Part shown: positions 11,971-21,880 of the stretch, in pieces
Layout of the letters: every line of letters begins with the position of its first letter
Numbering within the stretch: position 1 is the stretch's first letter
Assembly: GCA_964017125.1 (NCBI GenBank)
Contig: OZ024902.1
Location: 57,877,693-57,941,692, forward strand
DNA length: 64,000 bases
Source of the DNA: Flabesymbios commensalis
Lineage: Eukaryota; Annelida; Polychaeta; Terebellida; Flabelligeridae
Reading direction: 5' to 3'
Made by a program: the position numbers and the translations under genes
Notes under the pieces: generated by a model
Databases searched by the model: none
What the model was told of the DNA's origin: nothing
What the model saw: only the letters and a program-made list of their open reading frames with translations

Positions 11971-12089
11971 GTTTCACAAATGGCGAGGTGCTGTGTAAGT
12001 TGAGCTCCACGGTGGAGGGCATGTGGCATTCCAGACTCCTGTTTGACTATCACCAAGTACCTGAACCGCTGTCCTCGCACGATGTGGGG
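11971..12089 (+). CDS. TMEM268: TMEM268-like exon (N-terminal NGEVL segment)
   Basis: Bounded by TTGTTCCAG and GTGAGT. The first two bases complete a codon from the missing upstream exon, then 39 codons read FTNGEVLCKLSSTVEGMW and end HDVG in phase 0. TNGEVL corresponds to the HNGQVL of the human protein. A MITE (12111-12219) begins 22 nt after the donor. Confidence 0.75.
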
Positions 12090-15000
12090 GTGAGTACAAC
12101 AGCTGGCGAACCCAGCAAACACGAAACGTTCATCCAGTGCTGGTTCAATGTTGTGCCAGCGTCGAAGACGGTGGGCCAATATTAAACCAGCACTGGGTGA
12201 ATGTTTCTTGTTTGTTGGGAACAGGTCTGATCATAACTACAGTACAAAGGGCTGGCACGGCTTAAATCTTTAATAATATGCACCATATATATAGTGTCCC
12301 ATTAACGCACAGCAGCTCAGTTTCAATCAACTTTAATAAAAAACTACATCACAATTCTACAACGCCAAATGCAGTATCCGCCCACTTTTAAAGTAAGCAG
12401 ATACTGCCTTTTAGTTTTGTACGGCAGTTTTCAAGAGTAGATGGGGATTTTTCAAAGAACACGATGACTTTCTGCAGAACAGGAACCTCACTACGACCCA
12501 TTCTTTTTGTACGACATCAATAGTGGTGGTGCAATTCACATGCAATGCCAATATATTTATTTAAGCTCTGGCGCATCTTGCTTTATTGCCATGTCGTCCG
12601 TGTTAACAGTGGTTAACGAGGATATACATTTATTAGGCCTTAACTTGCCAATATAGCTGGATTTGATTGCCAGGCGTTGCCAGGTTACTGTAGCACTTCT
12701 GAAAAGCGTTCACGAAACAATTAACATCAATATACATTTGGCGTGCGACACCTGGTGAATTTATTGTGATGGATTTGAGATGACGCCCCAAGCCAGCAAA
12801 CACAAAACATTGTATACCATTTGTACAATGCTGGAACAACGTCGTTGTACAAATGCTATACAAATGTTTTGTGTTTGCTGCTAATGTGGCATAGTTTCTT
12901 ATGATAATCAGTGGAGAAGCTAAGCTGTGACGAAGATCAATCTATTTGTACCGTGCAGGGTCCCTACGATATTAATCATGACACACAGCAGAAAAATCGT
13001 TTACTGTACCACATTACATGGCTGGGATATTAATCATGTTGATAGATACGTTTTGAAACAAAGGAGACGAGGGAATATTAGAGATAAATGATGGCAGTGG
13101 TAAATTATATCGATGTTGAACTTTTCATTCAGAGCACAAAGTGGTAACCTGCCTTGAGACAATGTTGACCCAGCATCTGACACCATAGCCAATCATTGAG
13201 CTAATGCCGGTATTTTTCTGGGATAGCAGCTGTAGTGACCGTTGCCAGCCGCTTTAAGTATGAATAATCCTTGTAAAACGCCTGGCTGTTCCCTTTTATG
13301 AGCCACAAGCTACAAACGTGCTTACCAGGTGTGCAATTAAACGAGCTGCAGTATTTAGTAGCAATCTCAATATGAAGCCTTTTACTCCAACCACTATCCT
13401 TAACACATACAAGCTAAACCCAGATAATAGTGAAATTTATTGTATACATCACTCACTCACTCACTCACTCACTCACTCACTCACTCACTCACTCACTCAC
13501 TCACTCACTCACTCACTCACTCATATGCTCTCTCACTCACTCAATCCATCACTCAATCCATCACTCACTCACTCACTCACTCACTCACTCACTCACTCAC
13601 TCACTCACTCACCCACTCACTCACTCACTCACTCACTCACATGCTCTCTCACTCACTCAATCCATCACACAATCCATCACTCATTCACGTACTCACTCAC
13701 TCACTCACTCACTCACTCACTCACTCACTCACTCACTCACTCACTCACTCACTCACTCACTCACTCACTCACTCACTCACTCACTCACTCACTCACCCGA
13801 TCACTCCCTGACTCACTCGTTCAATCCCTGGTAATCTTGTGATTTTAGTTGACTTCGGCTGAGTACAGTGAGCTTGTACGTATGGTTGGCAGACAGGAGG
13901 TTGGTGAACACCTCTCGTGGCTCTTCTCAGCTCTACCAACTCTCGTCTTATCAGGAGTTTTTCTTCTCTGGTGTGTCGCATTTATACTCATCATCATATT
14001 ATTCCCTGAAAATCAACCAAGTAAGTCGCAGCATACTATTATTTTATTAGTCGTGGGAATGTCAATTTGGGTTACGTAATTGTAGAGGATAGCGAGTCGA
14101 GTTTGTAAGTTTATGGTTGCTTGCTATTTTTTTCGTAAAGTATGAAGGACTATGTTATTGTCTGTTCGACGGTGGATGATGGTCCAGGATAAAACCTAAA
14201 TTTTCACTGATTACACAGTCAGTTTTCAAGCGATTTTTATGATCTTTTCAAACACCATTAAAATTAAAACATTTGACATGTATAGTAAATGTCTCATAAT
14301 GACACCCCACTATAAACCCCATTAACTTCATTCTTGTTTATTATAAGAATAATGTTACATGTCAAAATGTCTAACTTTTGAAATACTTTTGGAAACATTT
14401 GTGATATTCTCAGGGGTTTTGCCAATTGAATAGATAAAAAGGCTTGCAAAATTTCATGAAAATCGCGTGAAAATTGACTGAGTAATAAAAAAACTAGTCT
14501 GTACAACTGTGGATGATGGTCCAAAAAGAAACTCAACTTTTCGCTGATTACACAGTCAATTTGCAAGCGATTTTTATGATTATATAAGTTTCACCTTGGC
14601 CAATCATCCACCGTCAACTGAACGATCAGCCTCTACGACAGCTTAAAGGTGATCTATCACTCCTTATATGGTATGATTAATAATGTCCTTATATGGGGTG
14701 ATTGGCTATCATGTGATCCTCTCGGAGAGTCACATGATAGCCAACCACCCCATATATGGGGTGATTGGCTATCATGTGACCACCCCATATAAGGAAACAC
14801 TTGTGCCCCATATCGTGGCAACTTTGATTTATTTGTCACAAATTGTTCATACTATATAAGGGGTGATAGATCACCTTTAATAATCAATGTTCTCATCCCA
14901 TGCTGTGTGTTTTTGCCCAGGTACACTGCCAGTCAGACTGTGTGTGTTCGCCTTACCCGCCATATTTATTGTCAGTAGCTGCGCGCTCAGATGGCAGCGA

Positions 15001-18000
15001 CTCAAGTATCACAAAGAAAAGGTGACTATTATGTCAAATTGAAAACAAATCCCAAAATAAATATACTCCAACTAAAAAAGGCTTGAGATGAATAATTAGA
15101 TTTAAGAAATCTGACTGGCTGAAATGAAAATATTGATCTATATAAATGACGATAAGTTGAAACTATTTGACTTTTCCAGATAACTGTGACATGGATTTCA
15201 ACATCCGAAAATTACCACATAATTAAAAAAAACTCCTAAATAAAATTATTTATTATTCATTCAACTGAAAATCGAATAACTAGAATTAAAACATCTGATT
15301 GGATGACACTGATATAATTTACAAATAAGAGAGGAATTACATCAATCAGATGTAGACACGATAGATGACAGAGAATGTTTAAAAATAAAAAACGGTTCTG
15401 TTTCAATTATGCGAAGATTTCGAAAATAATTATGGGCTCATGAATGAATTTGAAAAAATACCATAATTACGATGTTGAAATGAACTGAATCTCTGATTGA
15501 TCACAACTATCAACAATTGCCATAGTGTATCTAATTTAAATGTCGATTGTGTTCCTTTTACTTTGATTTCCTATTAGTATACCAAATGAAACATCACCTT
15601 CTAGGCTTAAATGCTGAACATTTCCCACCAAGGCTCTTATTAAAATATAATGTAACTTGCATATGTTTTAGCGATATGGTTATTTTATGTCTTTATTGTG
15701 CAAATAGTTTATTCGTTAAAATTTCAGAAATGTCACCACCAAGTCCGTTGGAGGCCTATTAGTTTAATTTCAGCCGATACTGAAATATGATGAACGACCT
15801 GATGTTTGTGTTTTTAAGTCAATGTAATTGATGTCTATGCATTTGAGGTAGCATTTGTGGTCATGGTGGTAGCATGGATAAATTTTGATCAACTTAGATT
15901 GCCCTTCTGATTATCTGATTATGTTTTGTAATTTTTAAATGGTGTCATAATGAAAGTTATTGATAATTTTCTTTTAAATAGCTTGTGATTAAAATGTGTA
16001 TCTTGTTTTGTATGTTCTACTAAACTAGTGTTAAATGTATGGTATATATTTGTTTGTAGTATTCAATGTGTATGTTCAGTCGGAGTGTACACGCTAACCG
16101 GATGCTGTACCAGAGAAGCAAGCCTGTGATAATGACATCAGCCAGAACCAATAATGACACATTCCACGTATCCTTTGACGCCTAAAGCGCTGAATATTTT
16201 TTGTAAAAAACATGGGGACCAAAGGGTGTTATTTAATTCGAAATAATCATAAATGGCTTAACTAGCTCTTTCTGATTCATTTGAATACATATGTTATGGG
16301 TCTATGATCAGGATAAAGATTTTACTCTTACAGTGCGGGGATCGACTTTAGTCGTCAGAATCTGACGTCTACAGACTTTAGATTCTGACGCTGTAAGGTT
16401 TAATCAATCCACATCAACCAAACCAGTTAAATGATGGCTGCGCGCGCACAACCATATAAAAGATTTGAAAACAAATCAAAACTCAAAGATTTACAAACTA
16501 AAGATCAATCCAGACATATTTCAGCAATTCTAAAAATTAGTTTACTATGGAACTTTTTAATTCTACACCGGTCATATTTCATGTATTTACCTTTACAATT
16601 TACAGATATATTTTATTTATTTTAACAGAAGTGACTGCGTGGTAAGTATTATATAGTGATGGATTTCCTTTCTATTTATTTACATTATTTAATTTACAAT
16701 GGGATAAATACTATTTATATAAGGTTGAACAGTTATCATAGCAGTTGGCGTGTTGGTCTGTCGGATGTCCCACTCAGTTGAGACACACTAGGCGATAATA
16801 TCTGCATAATTGATCGGTTTGTAAAACAGGATATCAACACGATTTTGTATGACAAATACATTTCTAATGGATATAAATATCTTGTGAAAATGGTCACATG
16901 ATTTCTTCAGGACATACAGTACAACATGGATCATAGCATATACATATTACATAACTCGTCTCCTTGTCGATTTCTCATCGGCCAGGCCTGTCCGTGTGTG
17001 TATATTCATCACAGCTTCCACTACTTTTATATTTCTCAAGTATACTGTACGTCAATTATTCATGGGTGGTCACCATTAAGCGATTTATCAGAGCCTTCAG
17101 CGGCCACCTGCACCAGAAAACAATATGATATCGTTTACACTTTAAACAATGTGTTAAATGTTTTATGTTACAAATAAACGATTACTTACTCAGGGTGACA
17201 AAATGTTACACATGGGACCTTTTTGTTCAAAATAAAAGTTTTGATAATTTGTTTAACAATTATCTAGTAGGTGTATTAACCCAATTACAAACTAATTATT
17301 ATTTACAAGTACGTGACATATGTCTACGTATTATTTTCGGCTGAATAAATTAGTCAATTATCGTAAACATAAACACCCTATTTTATTTTTGACTTGATCC
17401 CGTGACATAATTACCGACTTTCATTGATGGCTCTGTATATTTACCAGGAGAGAATCAAGTTAATCCTGACACACTGCACAGACGAGGATATATCAAAGCT
17501 AGACAAGCTTATAGATGTATACACACTCAAGACAGGCTATTTAGCAGGAGTAAGTATTAAATGACACGTGACATGTCCAATAACATCGTCCACTTGGGGC
17601 TAAAGTGTCGTAAGTAGGCCTACCACATACGACAGTTTGGCTCCAAGGGATCGAATTATATATCGCTTTTTGACAAATCATTCAAAATCATGTTTTACAA
17701 ACAAGTTGAGCAGGGGGGGGGGTAATTTGGGGGGGGGCGGAAATATTTCTCTACGACGCTCTACTATTTAATTTATGGAAATTGTTCGGATATGGCATCA
17801 GTTGACCATATATTTATTTTACATTTTTACACATATGGCTATTTAAATATTGTGCTCCTATTTTTTTATCACGATCATCTATCTCTATGGTATTTCATTA
17901 CTCATCAGATGTATTCCTATAGCTGTGCGCTTCTGAGGAATGTATTAGTTGAGGTACAAATGAAGGAATGGAGGTTGAAGTCAGTTTTGTTCAGTTGAAG

Positions 18001-19151
18001 TGGGGTGAGAGCTTCCTGAAAGGAATATTATAATAAAAGTGATAATGATCTATGTTTTAGTTTTCTTGCCAAAGTCATCACTGTAGATCACTCCAAATAA
18101 AAAGGGAATATATTCGTTATCGATAATTCTAATTACATCTGAATGGCGTTGAACAAATACTGCCTGATCTATCCAGTCAAATTGTTGCATTAGTTTTGGA
18201 GGATACCTGTGTATGTGGTTTATGTTGTTCATGTGTTATATAGACCACTAGCTGTGAGACTCGTAGTGATGCTTACTGCCGCGTACTCCATCACCTGTGT
18301 ATGTTGTTTATGTGTTCTGCCGTGCAAAGCCAAAAAGACAGTTTCTGCTCATTTTGCAAGTAAGCAGATACTAGCTTTGGCTTTTCAGATTAGTGTTATA
18401 GAGACCACTGGCTGTGAGACTGGCAGTGATGCTTAGTGCCGCGTACTCCATCACCTTGTATGATATTTATGTGTCACAGAGACCACTAGCTGTAAGACTG
18501 GCAATGATGCTTAGTGCCGCGTACGCCATCACCTGTGTATGATATTTATGTGTTATAGAGACCACTAGCTGTGAGACTGGCAGTGATGCTCAGTGCTGCG
18601 TACTCCATCACTTTGTATGTTGTTTATGTGTTATAGAGACCACTAGCTGTGAGACTGGCAGTGATGCTTAGTGCCGTGTACTCCATCACCCTGTATGTTA
18701 TTTATGTGTTATAGAGACCACTAGCTGTGAGACTGGCAATGATGCTTAGTGCCGCGTACGCCATCACCTGTGTATGTTGTTTATGTGTTATAGAGACCAC
18801 TAGCTGTGAGACTGGCAGTGATGCTTAATGCCGCGTACTCCATCACCTATGTATGTTGTTTATGTGTTATAGAGACCACTAGCTGTCAGACTGGCAGTGA
18901 TGCTCAGTGCTGCGTACTCCATCAACTTTGTGTTTCGTCGCATCCCGCATTCGCTGGAGCAGCGACACACTAGGAGGCGGCAGTGTCTGTGCCAGTTCGT
19001 GGAAGAGTTCCTGGCAGCCTACCTTCCCTGTATACGCCAGGAAGCAGACGTCACAAACATCAAGTTTGTCTTTCTCAGATACCTCAACTGCCAGCTGAAG
19101 CCCGACCCCATCATACTGAACGCTCTAGGACTGTCTGTGGTGGAGAGCTAG
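11971..19151 (+). CDS. TMEM268: TMEM268-like membrane protein gene (span of visible exons)
   Basis: Six well-supported exons and one probable exon (16911-17039) encode roughly 335 aa, close to the 342 aa of human TMEM268; the N-terminus is missing. As recalled from the human protein, the order of features agrees: an N-terminal NG(Q/E)VL segment, a short helix before two adjacent hydrophobic segments (LVLSGVFLLWCVAFILIIIL and LCVFALPAIFIVSSCAL), a basic stretch, a soluble middle, and a C-terminal RHT...C-C-FVE motif where human has RHTNSPRIPCPCQLIEAY. This predicts a two-pass membrane protein with both ends on the same side. Human TMEM268 has been reported to bind integrin beta-4; nothing here tests that. 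Introns are rich in repeats: a MITE starts 22 nt after one donor, another 14 nt after a second, a 350-bp microsatellite ends about 50 nt before an acceptor, and a minisatellite precedes the last exon. Family identity rests on remembered similarity, not on an alignment. Confidence 0.72.
12111..12219. repeat. Palindromic MITE, short form
   Basis: Starts CCCAGCAAACACGAAACGTT and ends in the complementary TTGTTTGTTGGG. The middle is CCAGCGTCGAAGACGGTGGG with CCAGTGCTGG/CCAGCACTGG arms. It sits in the TMEM268-like intron right behind the donor of the 11971-12089 exon. Confidence 0.85.
12371..12407. repeat. Small hairpin (GCAGTATC arms)
   Basis: GCAGTATCCGCCCACTTTTA pairs with AAAGTAAGCAGATACTGC. 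Similar GCAGATAC/TTTAAA hairpins occur at 18326-18384 and 48475-48560, suggesting a very short MITE family. Confidence 0.45.
12793..12880. repeat. Palindromic MITE, long form with deleted core
   Basis: Has the outer CCAGCAAACACAAAACATT and its complement and the TTTGTA arms, but one side of the central ACGTCG core is missing, so it is about 20 bp shorter than its sisters. Confidence 0.75.
13448..13797. repeat. (ACTC)n microsatellite in an intron
   Basis: About 350 bp of ACTC repeats. A longer block with ATGCTCTCTCACTCACTCAA followed by TCCATCAC variants occurs twice (about 13525 and 13640), so part of the array expanded in larger units. It ends about 50 nt before the acceptor of the exon at 13849. 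Forward-frame Leu-Thr-His-Ser strings are artefacts. Confidence 0.96.
13849..14020 (+). CDS. TMEM268: TMEM268-like exon, first membrane segment
   Basis: Bounded by TTGTGATTTTAG and GTAAGT. Enters in phase 0 and leaves one base. It encodes LTSAEYSELVRMVGRQEVGE, then a hydrophobic helix LVLSGVFLLWCVAFILIIIL, then FPENQP. This fits the pre-membrane helix and first transmembrane segment of TMEM268. Confidence 0.8.
14157..14620. repeat. Intronic repeat with direct and inverted copies of a GGTGGATGATGG word
   Basis: CGGTGGATGATGGTCCA near 14170, a second copy near 14510 (TGTGGATGATGGTCCA) and an inverted CATCCACCGTC near 14605 frame an AT-rich block. TGATTACACAGTCA follows both direct copies. It looks like a decayed MITE or a tandem pair; limits are approximate. 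Confidence 0.45.
14643..14880. repeat. MITE with AAAGGTGATCTATCAC ends
   Basis: The left end TTAAAGGTGATCTATCAC is matched by GTGATAGATCACCTTTAA at the right, 238 bp apart including TTAA-like edges. Inside, GTGATTGGCTATCATGTGA occurs as direct and inverted copies with CCCCATATA words. It ends about 40 nt before the acceptor of the next TMEM268-like exon. Confidence 0.75.
14921..15021 (+). CDS. TMEM268: TMEM268-like exon, second membrane segment
   Basis: Bounded by GTTTTTGCCCAG and GTGACT. Completes a Ser codon from the previous exon, then reads TLPVRLCVFALPAIFIVSSC and a basic ALRWQRLKYHKEK, ending in phase 0. The hydrophobic stretch is the second membrane segment; the basic run after it probably faces the cytosol. 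Confidence 0.8.
16060..16167 (+). CDS. TMEM268: TMEM268-like exon, post-membrane region
   Basis: Bounded by TTTGTTTGTAG and GTATCC. Thirty-six codons in phase 0: YSMCMFSRSVHANRMLYQRS then a segment ending TNNDTFH. It corresponds to the region after the second membrane helix in TMEM268 (human NGALLRHRVLLG). A TTAA-type MITE starts 14 nt beyond, and read-through would stop within a few codons. Confidence 0.68.
16181..16398. repeat. TTAA-type MITE, CCTTACAGCGCGGG family, reversed
   Basis: Read on the minus strand it begins CCTTACAGCG and ends GCGCTTTAGG. It carries the CTCTTACAGTGCGGGGATCG word and the GTCAGAATCTGACGTC hairpin of the family, with an imperfect arm. It lies in the TMEM268-like intron directly after a donor. 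Confidence 0.7.
16911..17039 (+). CDS. TMEM268: Probable TMEM268-like exon
   Basis: Preceded by ATTTCTTCAG and followed by GTATAC. It is 43 codons long and in phase 0 on both sides, so it fits between the exons at 16060 and 17448. DIQYNMDHSIYILHNSS resembles the VYFDLENCVQFLSDHVQ stretch of human TMEM268, and including it brings the total length close to the human protein. A second GT about 42 nt earlier would also keep frame, so the donor is uncertain. Confidence 0.45.
17448..17549 (+). CDS. TMEM268: TMEM268-like exon
   Basis: Bounded by TATATTTACCAG and GTAAGT. Thirty-four codons in phase 0: ERIKLILTHCTDEDISKLDK then LIDVYTLKTGYLAG. The middle soluble region of the protein is poorly conserved, so placement rests on splice sites and phase. 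Confidence 0.68.
18229..18917 (+). repeat. Minisatellite copying a 3' splice site and the start of the last exon
   Basis: Units of 78-79 bp, each with TTATGTGTTATAG, then AGACCACTAGCTGTGAGACT, then GGCAGTGATGCTTAGTGCC. Unit starts (AGACC) lie at 18242, 18402, 18480, 18559, 18637, 18715, 18794 and 18873; the last is the real exon. Every unit therefore carries a usable-looking acceptor. The 160-bp first interval contains a small hairpin (18326-18384, AAAGCCAAA/TTTGGCTTT), which explains its double length. One unit has TGTCACAG instead of TGTTATAG. Confidence 0.9.
18873..19151 (+). CDS. TMEM268: TMEM268-like last exon
   Basis: Starts after TATGTGTTATAG in phase 0 with RPLAVRLAVMLSAAYSINFV and runs 92 codons to a TAG at 19149-19151. 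It contains RHTRRRQCLCQFVEEFLAAY, which matches the spacing of the RHT...CPCQLIEAY end of human TMEM268, and ends LNALGLSVVES. It is longer at the C-terminus than the human protein by roughly 40 residues. Seven upstream copies of its 5' edge could act as alternative acceptors; splicing to the 79-bp-distant copy would shift the frame. Confidence 0.8.
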   Translation, partial: RPLAVRLAVMLSAAYSINFVFRRIPHSLEQRHTRRRQCLCQFVEEFLAAYLPCIRQEADVTNIKFVFLRYLNCQLKPDPIILNALGLSVVES

Positions 19152-19184
19152 CGAGGCCCTGTCTGTGAGAGCTCAACTCAATGG

Positions 19185-19254
19185 CCACACGAGGTTGTTG
19201 TAGCGTTGGATCAACGTCATAGACGTTGATCCAACGTTAAAACAACCGCGTGTA
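19185..19254. repeat. Palindromic MITE, short form
   Basis: ACACGAGGTTGTTGTAGCG and its complement flank TTGGATCAACGTCATAGACG; just 30 nt after the TMEM268-like stop codon, so it may lie in the 3'UTR. Confidence 0.65.
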
Positions 19255-20056
19255 CATCGAAACTCATTAAGTTGCTGCAATTCTAGAAATTGCGAACACT
19301 AAATAGCATAACTGGATTAATGGAACAGGTATCTGTTTGACATCGACTTTCATACGAATATAATACGCTCACTGATTATCACAGATGTGGAGTGATAGTA
19401 TTTTGCAAATGGAAGAAATGTGAGTATAAATTATTCTGCAAATAAACGACCCATCCACTACGAGTACGTGACACATGGTGATAGTTTACCAGGTGTTGTG
19501 ATAAATACTACAGCTAGGTGAAGCATGGATATAGTAAAGTGCTAATATTACGAGTCATGATCAGCAGTACTGATCATACCACCTTTGGTTTTTTTTACCA
19601 AATAGACATTGGTGACAACGTTGAGGGGGGTAAAGATCAATGTCCATCTTACTGTTAACGAAAATGCTCAAAAAGAAGGGTGGTGGTTCTGACAGCACCA
19701 ACAATGTAATACCTAAAGCAGTGGTTCTACTGGGAAAATGTGGTGCGGAATAAGTGAATAAGTGAAAAATCCTGCAGAACAGTGATTCTACTGATGGAAT
19801 TATATGTATTCAGTGATACAAGACCAAACAAACTATGTACACTATACGGCTACAATGTATAGAATAACAGTCAGGAGACCATAATTAAAACACAAGGCTA
19901 CAAGGATACACGGCTACTTCAGTGATACCACTGACCTAATACCGGTTTGCAAAATGATTCTACTGACTATAGCTATATCATTTAGATTGATAGTTATAAG
20001 GGATGACTCCCCGCTGATGATTATGATGATGCTACCACGAAAGCACGACTCAAATT
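19255..20056. other. Downstream of TMEM268-like gene, no gene recognised
   Basis: AT-rich sequence. No strong polyadenylation context was identified with confidence and no open frame shows family resemblance. Confidence 0.4.
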
Positions 20057-20219
20057 AGGGGCTGTTCAACAATTACGTAACGCCTAGAGGGGCGAGGGGG
20101 GTTAAGCGATGCGTTACGGACCGTAGTCAACACCACAACGTTAAAAAGCGTTACGTAGGGGGGAGGGGGGGGGGCAAAAATCTCTCAAAAAAGCGTTACG
20201 TAATTGTTGAACAGCCCCT
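20057..20219. repeat. MITE with 27-bp TIRs (AGGGGCTGTTCAACAATTAC)
   Basis: The left AGGGGCTGTTCAACAATTAC continuing GTAACGC is perfectly matched at the right end by its complement, 163 bp in all. The interior is G-rich. The GGGGCTGTTCA...ATTACGTAAC terminus resembles hAT-type MITEs; no clear duplication is visible. Confidence 0.75.
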
Positions 20220-20259
20220 TGCACCCAATGTGAACAGGTGCTAAGAATTAAAAATAGGG

Positions 20260-20318
20260 TTTTAGTCCACTTTAGTGCACATATAGCCTAAACTGGGCTA
20301 GCAGAACCTGTCGGGGAT
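20260..20318 (-). repeat. SINE tail fragment
   Basis: TTTAGTCCACTTTAGTGCAC followed by ATATAGCCTAAACTGGGC is the 3' tail of the composite SINE, without the tRNA-like modules. Confidence 0.6.
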
Positions 20319-20419
20319 CGGGTGTGAGACCTTGGCTCGAGAAGATAAGTTACAATGGCTGTGCAAATTATGATATTCCCTGTTACGCGTCTGAATCGAC
20401 TAGAACCCCAATCTATATG

Positions 20420-20495
20420 CGAGACATCGACCCGATGTTGGTTTGATGTTGGACCACCGTCGAGAGACGGTGGGCCAACAGCAAACTGAAATAGG
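20420..20495. repeat. Palindromic MITE, short form, degenerate
   Basis: GAGACATCGACCCGATGTTG and GGTTTGATGTTGGACCACCG with the partner GGTGGGCCAACAGCAAAC; the core is CCGTCGAGAGACGG. The right outer arm is lost. Confidence 0.6.
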
Positions 20496-21067
20496 GTTAA
20501 TTATTATCGTGTCTACTGGATAATCGCTCGCAATTATTATTTTGTTGTTAAACTTGTGCTCAGTTGTGATTTTCACTCATGAAAATGGCCTGCTCAGCAT
20601 ACAATTTTGCGTTCAGGTCTGCATTTCACGTTTTTTATAAGTTCCATTCAGATAATCTGTGAATTCATATTTCTTGCAAACCTTCAAATAACGTGGGCAC
20701 ATCTTTTCTGGGAGGCATGTATGGGGGAGAAACAATTCCTTCTACATAACCAGTTAGTTCCGTATTACGCCCGGTGCACACGTCGATCCCTTGGAGTTAA
20801 TGCGTCGTATGCATACGACACATTATTTTCAAGGGACAAGTGCCACTCAAATGGGTGACACATACGCCAAGGGGTCTACATCAGGTTTCGCTTCTGGTAA
20901 TACAAATTAATTCACGGCATTGTAAAATCAAATGTAGAGCTCTATCACATATCGTATGCATAATAAATGTTCAATCTGCTCAGTATTATATATACGCACA
21001 AATCTATATATGTCGGCTTTCATCACAAAATAAAATGCCACACACCAAGCAGGATACAAATTTAGAT
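20496..21067. other. Intergenic, no gene recognised
   Basis: AT-rich sequence with short overlapping open frames and no family resemblance. Confidence 0.4.
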
Positions 21068-21071
21068 TTAA

Positions 21072-21309
21072 CCCTTACAGCACGGGGATCGACTTCAGTC
21101 GTCAGAATCTGATGTCTGTAGACGTCAGATTCTGACGTCTAAAGTCGATCCCCGCACTGTAAGAGTAAAAATATTTCTAATGGTCGTAGAACCCTAACAT
21201 AGCTATTCAAATGAATCAGACAGAGATAACCGAAACACTTATGATTATTTTAAATTTAAAAAACATTTGGTCTCAATGGATTATATATAAAATATTCGCG
21301 CTTTAAGGG
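21072..21309. repeat. TTAA-type MITE, CCTTACAGCGCGGG family
   Basis: TTAA at 21068-21071, then CCCTTACAGCACGGGGATCG, a hairpin of about 40-bp arms around GACGTCAGATTCTGACGTC, and the right end GCGCTTTAAGGG followed by TTAG. This is one of the best preserved copies. Confidence 0.8.
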
Positions 21310-21362
21310 TTAGACACAAAAAGCGAATCCTGATCGAAGCTCAGATTTTTCCAATAAAACCG

Positions 21363-21538
21363 CCCTTTAACCGCCGGTGTCGCATATATTCTGATTTTCA
21401 TTTTTTATCAGCACATTAGGTACCACCTTTTTAAACATGTTAAAGAAAACAGTTTGACCTCCTCAGTTTGAAAACAGTTGACCTCCATTTTGTCAAATCT
21501 GAATAATTTTCAGATTGGATAATTTGGCGGTTAAAGGG
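21363..21538. repeat. TTAA MITE, CCCTTTAACCGCC family, internally deleted
   Basis: CCCTTTAACCGCCGGTGTCG to GGCGGTTAAAGGG with TTAA at 21539-21542. The central GTGGATCGCG hairpin present at 7981 is missing and a GACCTCC segment is duplicated, giving about 176 bp. Confidence 0.75.
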
Positions 21539-21880
21539 TTAATTCTTGGAAAACAAGAGTTGATTGATAATGACAAGTACAAATATTAAAATGGTTCAAC
21601 ATAAAGTTCTGATACCCTTCTTTTTGACAATTCTTATTTTGCCATACAACATACGGCATGTTTCATAGCATCAATATAACATATAAGTACCGTACATCAC
21701 AATAAACAATACAATTGATCAAACAACACAAGTGGAAACACGGGAGGAGTCTTAAACCGCCCAACGCCTCTAGTAAAAACAAAAAAATAAAATAAGAAAT
21801 AATAATTCGAGTAAACATACAAGGAGGAACGCAGTAGTGGATCTGTGTAACTGAGTTAGTCCAAGAAATTGTTCTGCCAA

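Noticed and set aside
13318-13842. Leu-Thr-His-Ser open frames
   Set aside because: Translation of the ACTC array inside a TMEM268-like intron.
16621-16645. A 13-nt microexon between TTTTAACAG and GTAAGTATT
   Set aside because: Following the phase-0 exon at 16060 it would read AAG TGA, a stop; the exon at 16911 fits better.
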